62,231 nucleotides of DNA, taken from positions 1 to 62,231 of the forward strand of contig JABDBG010000005.1 of NCBI GenBank assembly GCA_013288745.1, given 5' to 3'. The stretch is from Bacteroidota bacterium. Its GTDB lineage: Bacteria > Bacteroidota > Bacteroidia > Chitinophagales > Chitinophagaceae. Positions within the stretch are counted from its first letter, which is position 1; each line of letters begins with the position of its first letter. The notes under the pieces are model-generated. The model saw nothing but the letters and a program-made list of their open reading frames with translations. It was not told where the DNA came from and ran no database searches. The translations under genes and the position numbers were made by a program. This document shows, in pieces, positions 61,550 to 62,231 of the stretch.

Positions 61550-62231
61550 CTAGTGATGGCTTTCATTCGCTCCGATCGGTTCGGTTTGCGGAATGAATTC
61601 TCTTCCGTCTTTACCGTAATCGTATGCACCACGGAAAACTTCAGGAATTTCTCCGGGCCAGTTACCATGACCAGGATGAAGCGGTGTTGTCCACTCTAGT
61701 GTATTAGCACCCCAAGGATTCGTTGATCTAACTTTTCTTCCTTTGAAAATGCTATAGAAAAAGTTGAATACAAATAATAACTGCGTAGCAAAAACAACCA
61801 TCGCAACAAAGCTGATGAATTGATTTAAGCCTGCAAACATTTTAAATGATTCCCAACCAGTGTAATCATAATAACGACGAGGCATACCTGCTAAACCTTC
61901 ATAGTGCATTGGCCAGAAGATCAAATAAGCCCCAACGATCGTTACCCAGAAATGGATATAGGCTAATGTATTATTTAAATAACGGCCGTACATTTTAGGA
62001 TACCAGTGATACACACCCGCGAACATCCCAAAGAAAGAAGCCACACCCATTACAATATGAAAATGCGCAACAACGAAGTAAGTATCGTGTAAGTGAATAT
62101 CCAAAGCAGAGTTACCTAAAAAGATACCTGTTAAACCGCCGCTGATAAATAAGCTAACGAAACCGATAGCAAATAACATAGCAGGTGTAAAACGGATATT
62201 AGCGCGCCATAAGGTAGTTAACCAGTTAAAT
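61550..62231 (-). CDS. ctaD: Cytochrome c oxidase subunit I, C-terminal part (cut by window end)
   Basis: The frame is open through the window edge: reading back from 62231 gives FNWLTTLWRANIRFTPAM before the first internal Met (62179), which is typical subunit I sequence, so the true start lies outside. Visible: helices VIII-XII with HLHDTYFVVAHFHIVMG, the heme-ligand and propionate-contact region, and WYPKMYGRYLNN. The C-terminal tail has RSTNPWGANTLEWTTPLHPGH, a usual CtaD ending. It is the terminal oxidase catalytic core. Catalytic CuB histidines upstream cannot be seen. Confidence 0.94.
   Translation of the reverse strand, partial: FNWLTTLWRANIRFTPAMLFAIGFVSLFISGGLTGIFLGNSALDIHLHDTYFVVAHFHIVMGVASFFGMFAGVYHWYPKMYGRYLNNTLAYIHFWVTIVGAYLIFWPMHYEGLAGMPRRYYDYTGWESFKMFAGLNQFISFVAMVVFATQLLFVFNFFYSIFKGRKVRSTNPWGANTLEWTTPLHPGHGNWPGEIPEVFRGAYDYGKDGREFIPQTEPIGANESHH

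Noticed and set aside
1-62231. tRNA, rRNA, CRISPR, IS element or prophage
   Set aside because: Reading intergenic regions on both strands gave no cloverleaf, regular spaced repeats, transposase or phage motif. A tRNAscan or covariance search could still find something missed.

Overview
This 62.2 kb window looks like ordinary chromosome from a member of the Bacteroidota, most likely family Chitinophagaceae. Four lines of evidence point there. The DNA is AT-rich. Recognisable promoters follow the Bacteroidota -7 consensus TAnnTTTG, and Shine-Dalgarno sequences are essentially absent. The gene set includes TIGR02757, DUF3108, DUF5522, a UMF1 transporter and a caa3-type oxidase cluster with two subunit III genes. 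Intergenic regions carry the short-word inverted repeats that I recall from this phylum. About 61 protein genes are packed with no gene-free stretch above about 215 bases. I found no rRNA, tRNA, CRISPR array, insertion sequence, phage gene or disrupted gene. Both window edges cut a gene: the 3' end of uppP on the left and the 5' end of ctaD on the right.

Layout. 1-7.4 kb: uppP end, UMF1 transporter, MBL hydrolase, DUF3108 protein with a flippase-like membrane protein, ruvC, a two-component system and a HIT protein. 7.5-12.7 kb: greA behind a strong leader terminator, a 2-hydroxyacid dehydrogenase with a RidA protein, tsaB, an ArsR regulator, a CstB-like persulfide dioxygenase-rhodanese, and a MerR regulator. 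12.7-25.5 kb: M23 peptidase, alaS, DUF4395, gatB, a TlpA-type lipoprotein, an RND/MMPL exporter, recO, an amidohydrolase and prfA. 25.7-32.5 kb: a 1170-residue GH18-CE4-GT2 polysaccharide enzyme, tatC, rpiB, a deoxyhypusine synthase-like protein and an AcpH-like phosphodiesterase. 32.6-41.3 kb: a PIG-L deacetylase in one operon with an iron-type ABC importer, then asnB, a cystathionine gamma-synthase/lyase, TIGR02757 and a small conserved protein. 41.3-46.8 kb: two large envelope proteins, an MG2/TonB-plug protein and a double-OmpA protein. 46.9-56.8 kb: PfkB kinase, Sua5-type synthase, rnhB, ctaA, a membrane patatin, a CBS protein, a lipid kinase, and a trmB-DUF5522-alkyltransferase-like-OB-fold operon. 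56.8-62.2 kb (all minus): the tail of a cytochrome oxidase locus (ctaD, cyoE, two subunit III genes, subunit IV, SCO, a DUF420/CtaM-like protein and a small membrane protein).

How genes work together. Translation and tRNA modification are heavily represented (alaS, gatB, prfA, tsaB, the Sua5-type synthase, trmB). The oxidase genes at the right edge form a coherent assembly unit: heme O synthase, copper chaperone SCO and DUF420; heme A synthase ctaA lies 7 kb away. ArsR plus the persulfide dioxygenase form a plausible sulfide-detoxification pair.

Most interesting items: the fused GH18-CE4-GT2 enzyme; a greA leader in which a promoter sits directly on a 15-bp-stem terminator, resembling E. coli GraL in logic; an EF-hand-type calcium loop inside the DUF420 oxidase-assembly protein; a Cys-free ArsR next to a CstB-like enzyme; a duplicated OmpA protein with a repeat-rich linker; candidate leaderless promoters; and several intergenic inverted word-repeats. 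All function calls come from reading the sequence and remembered family knowledge. No database search was run.
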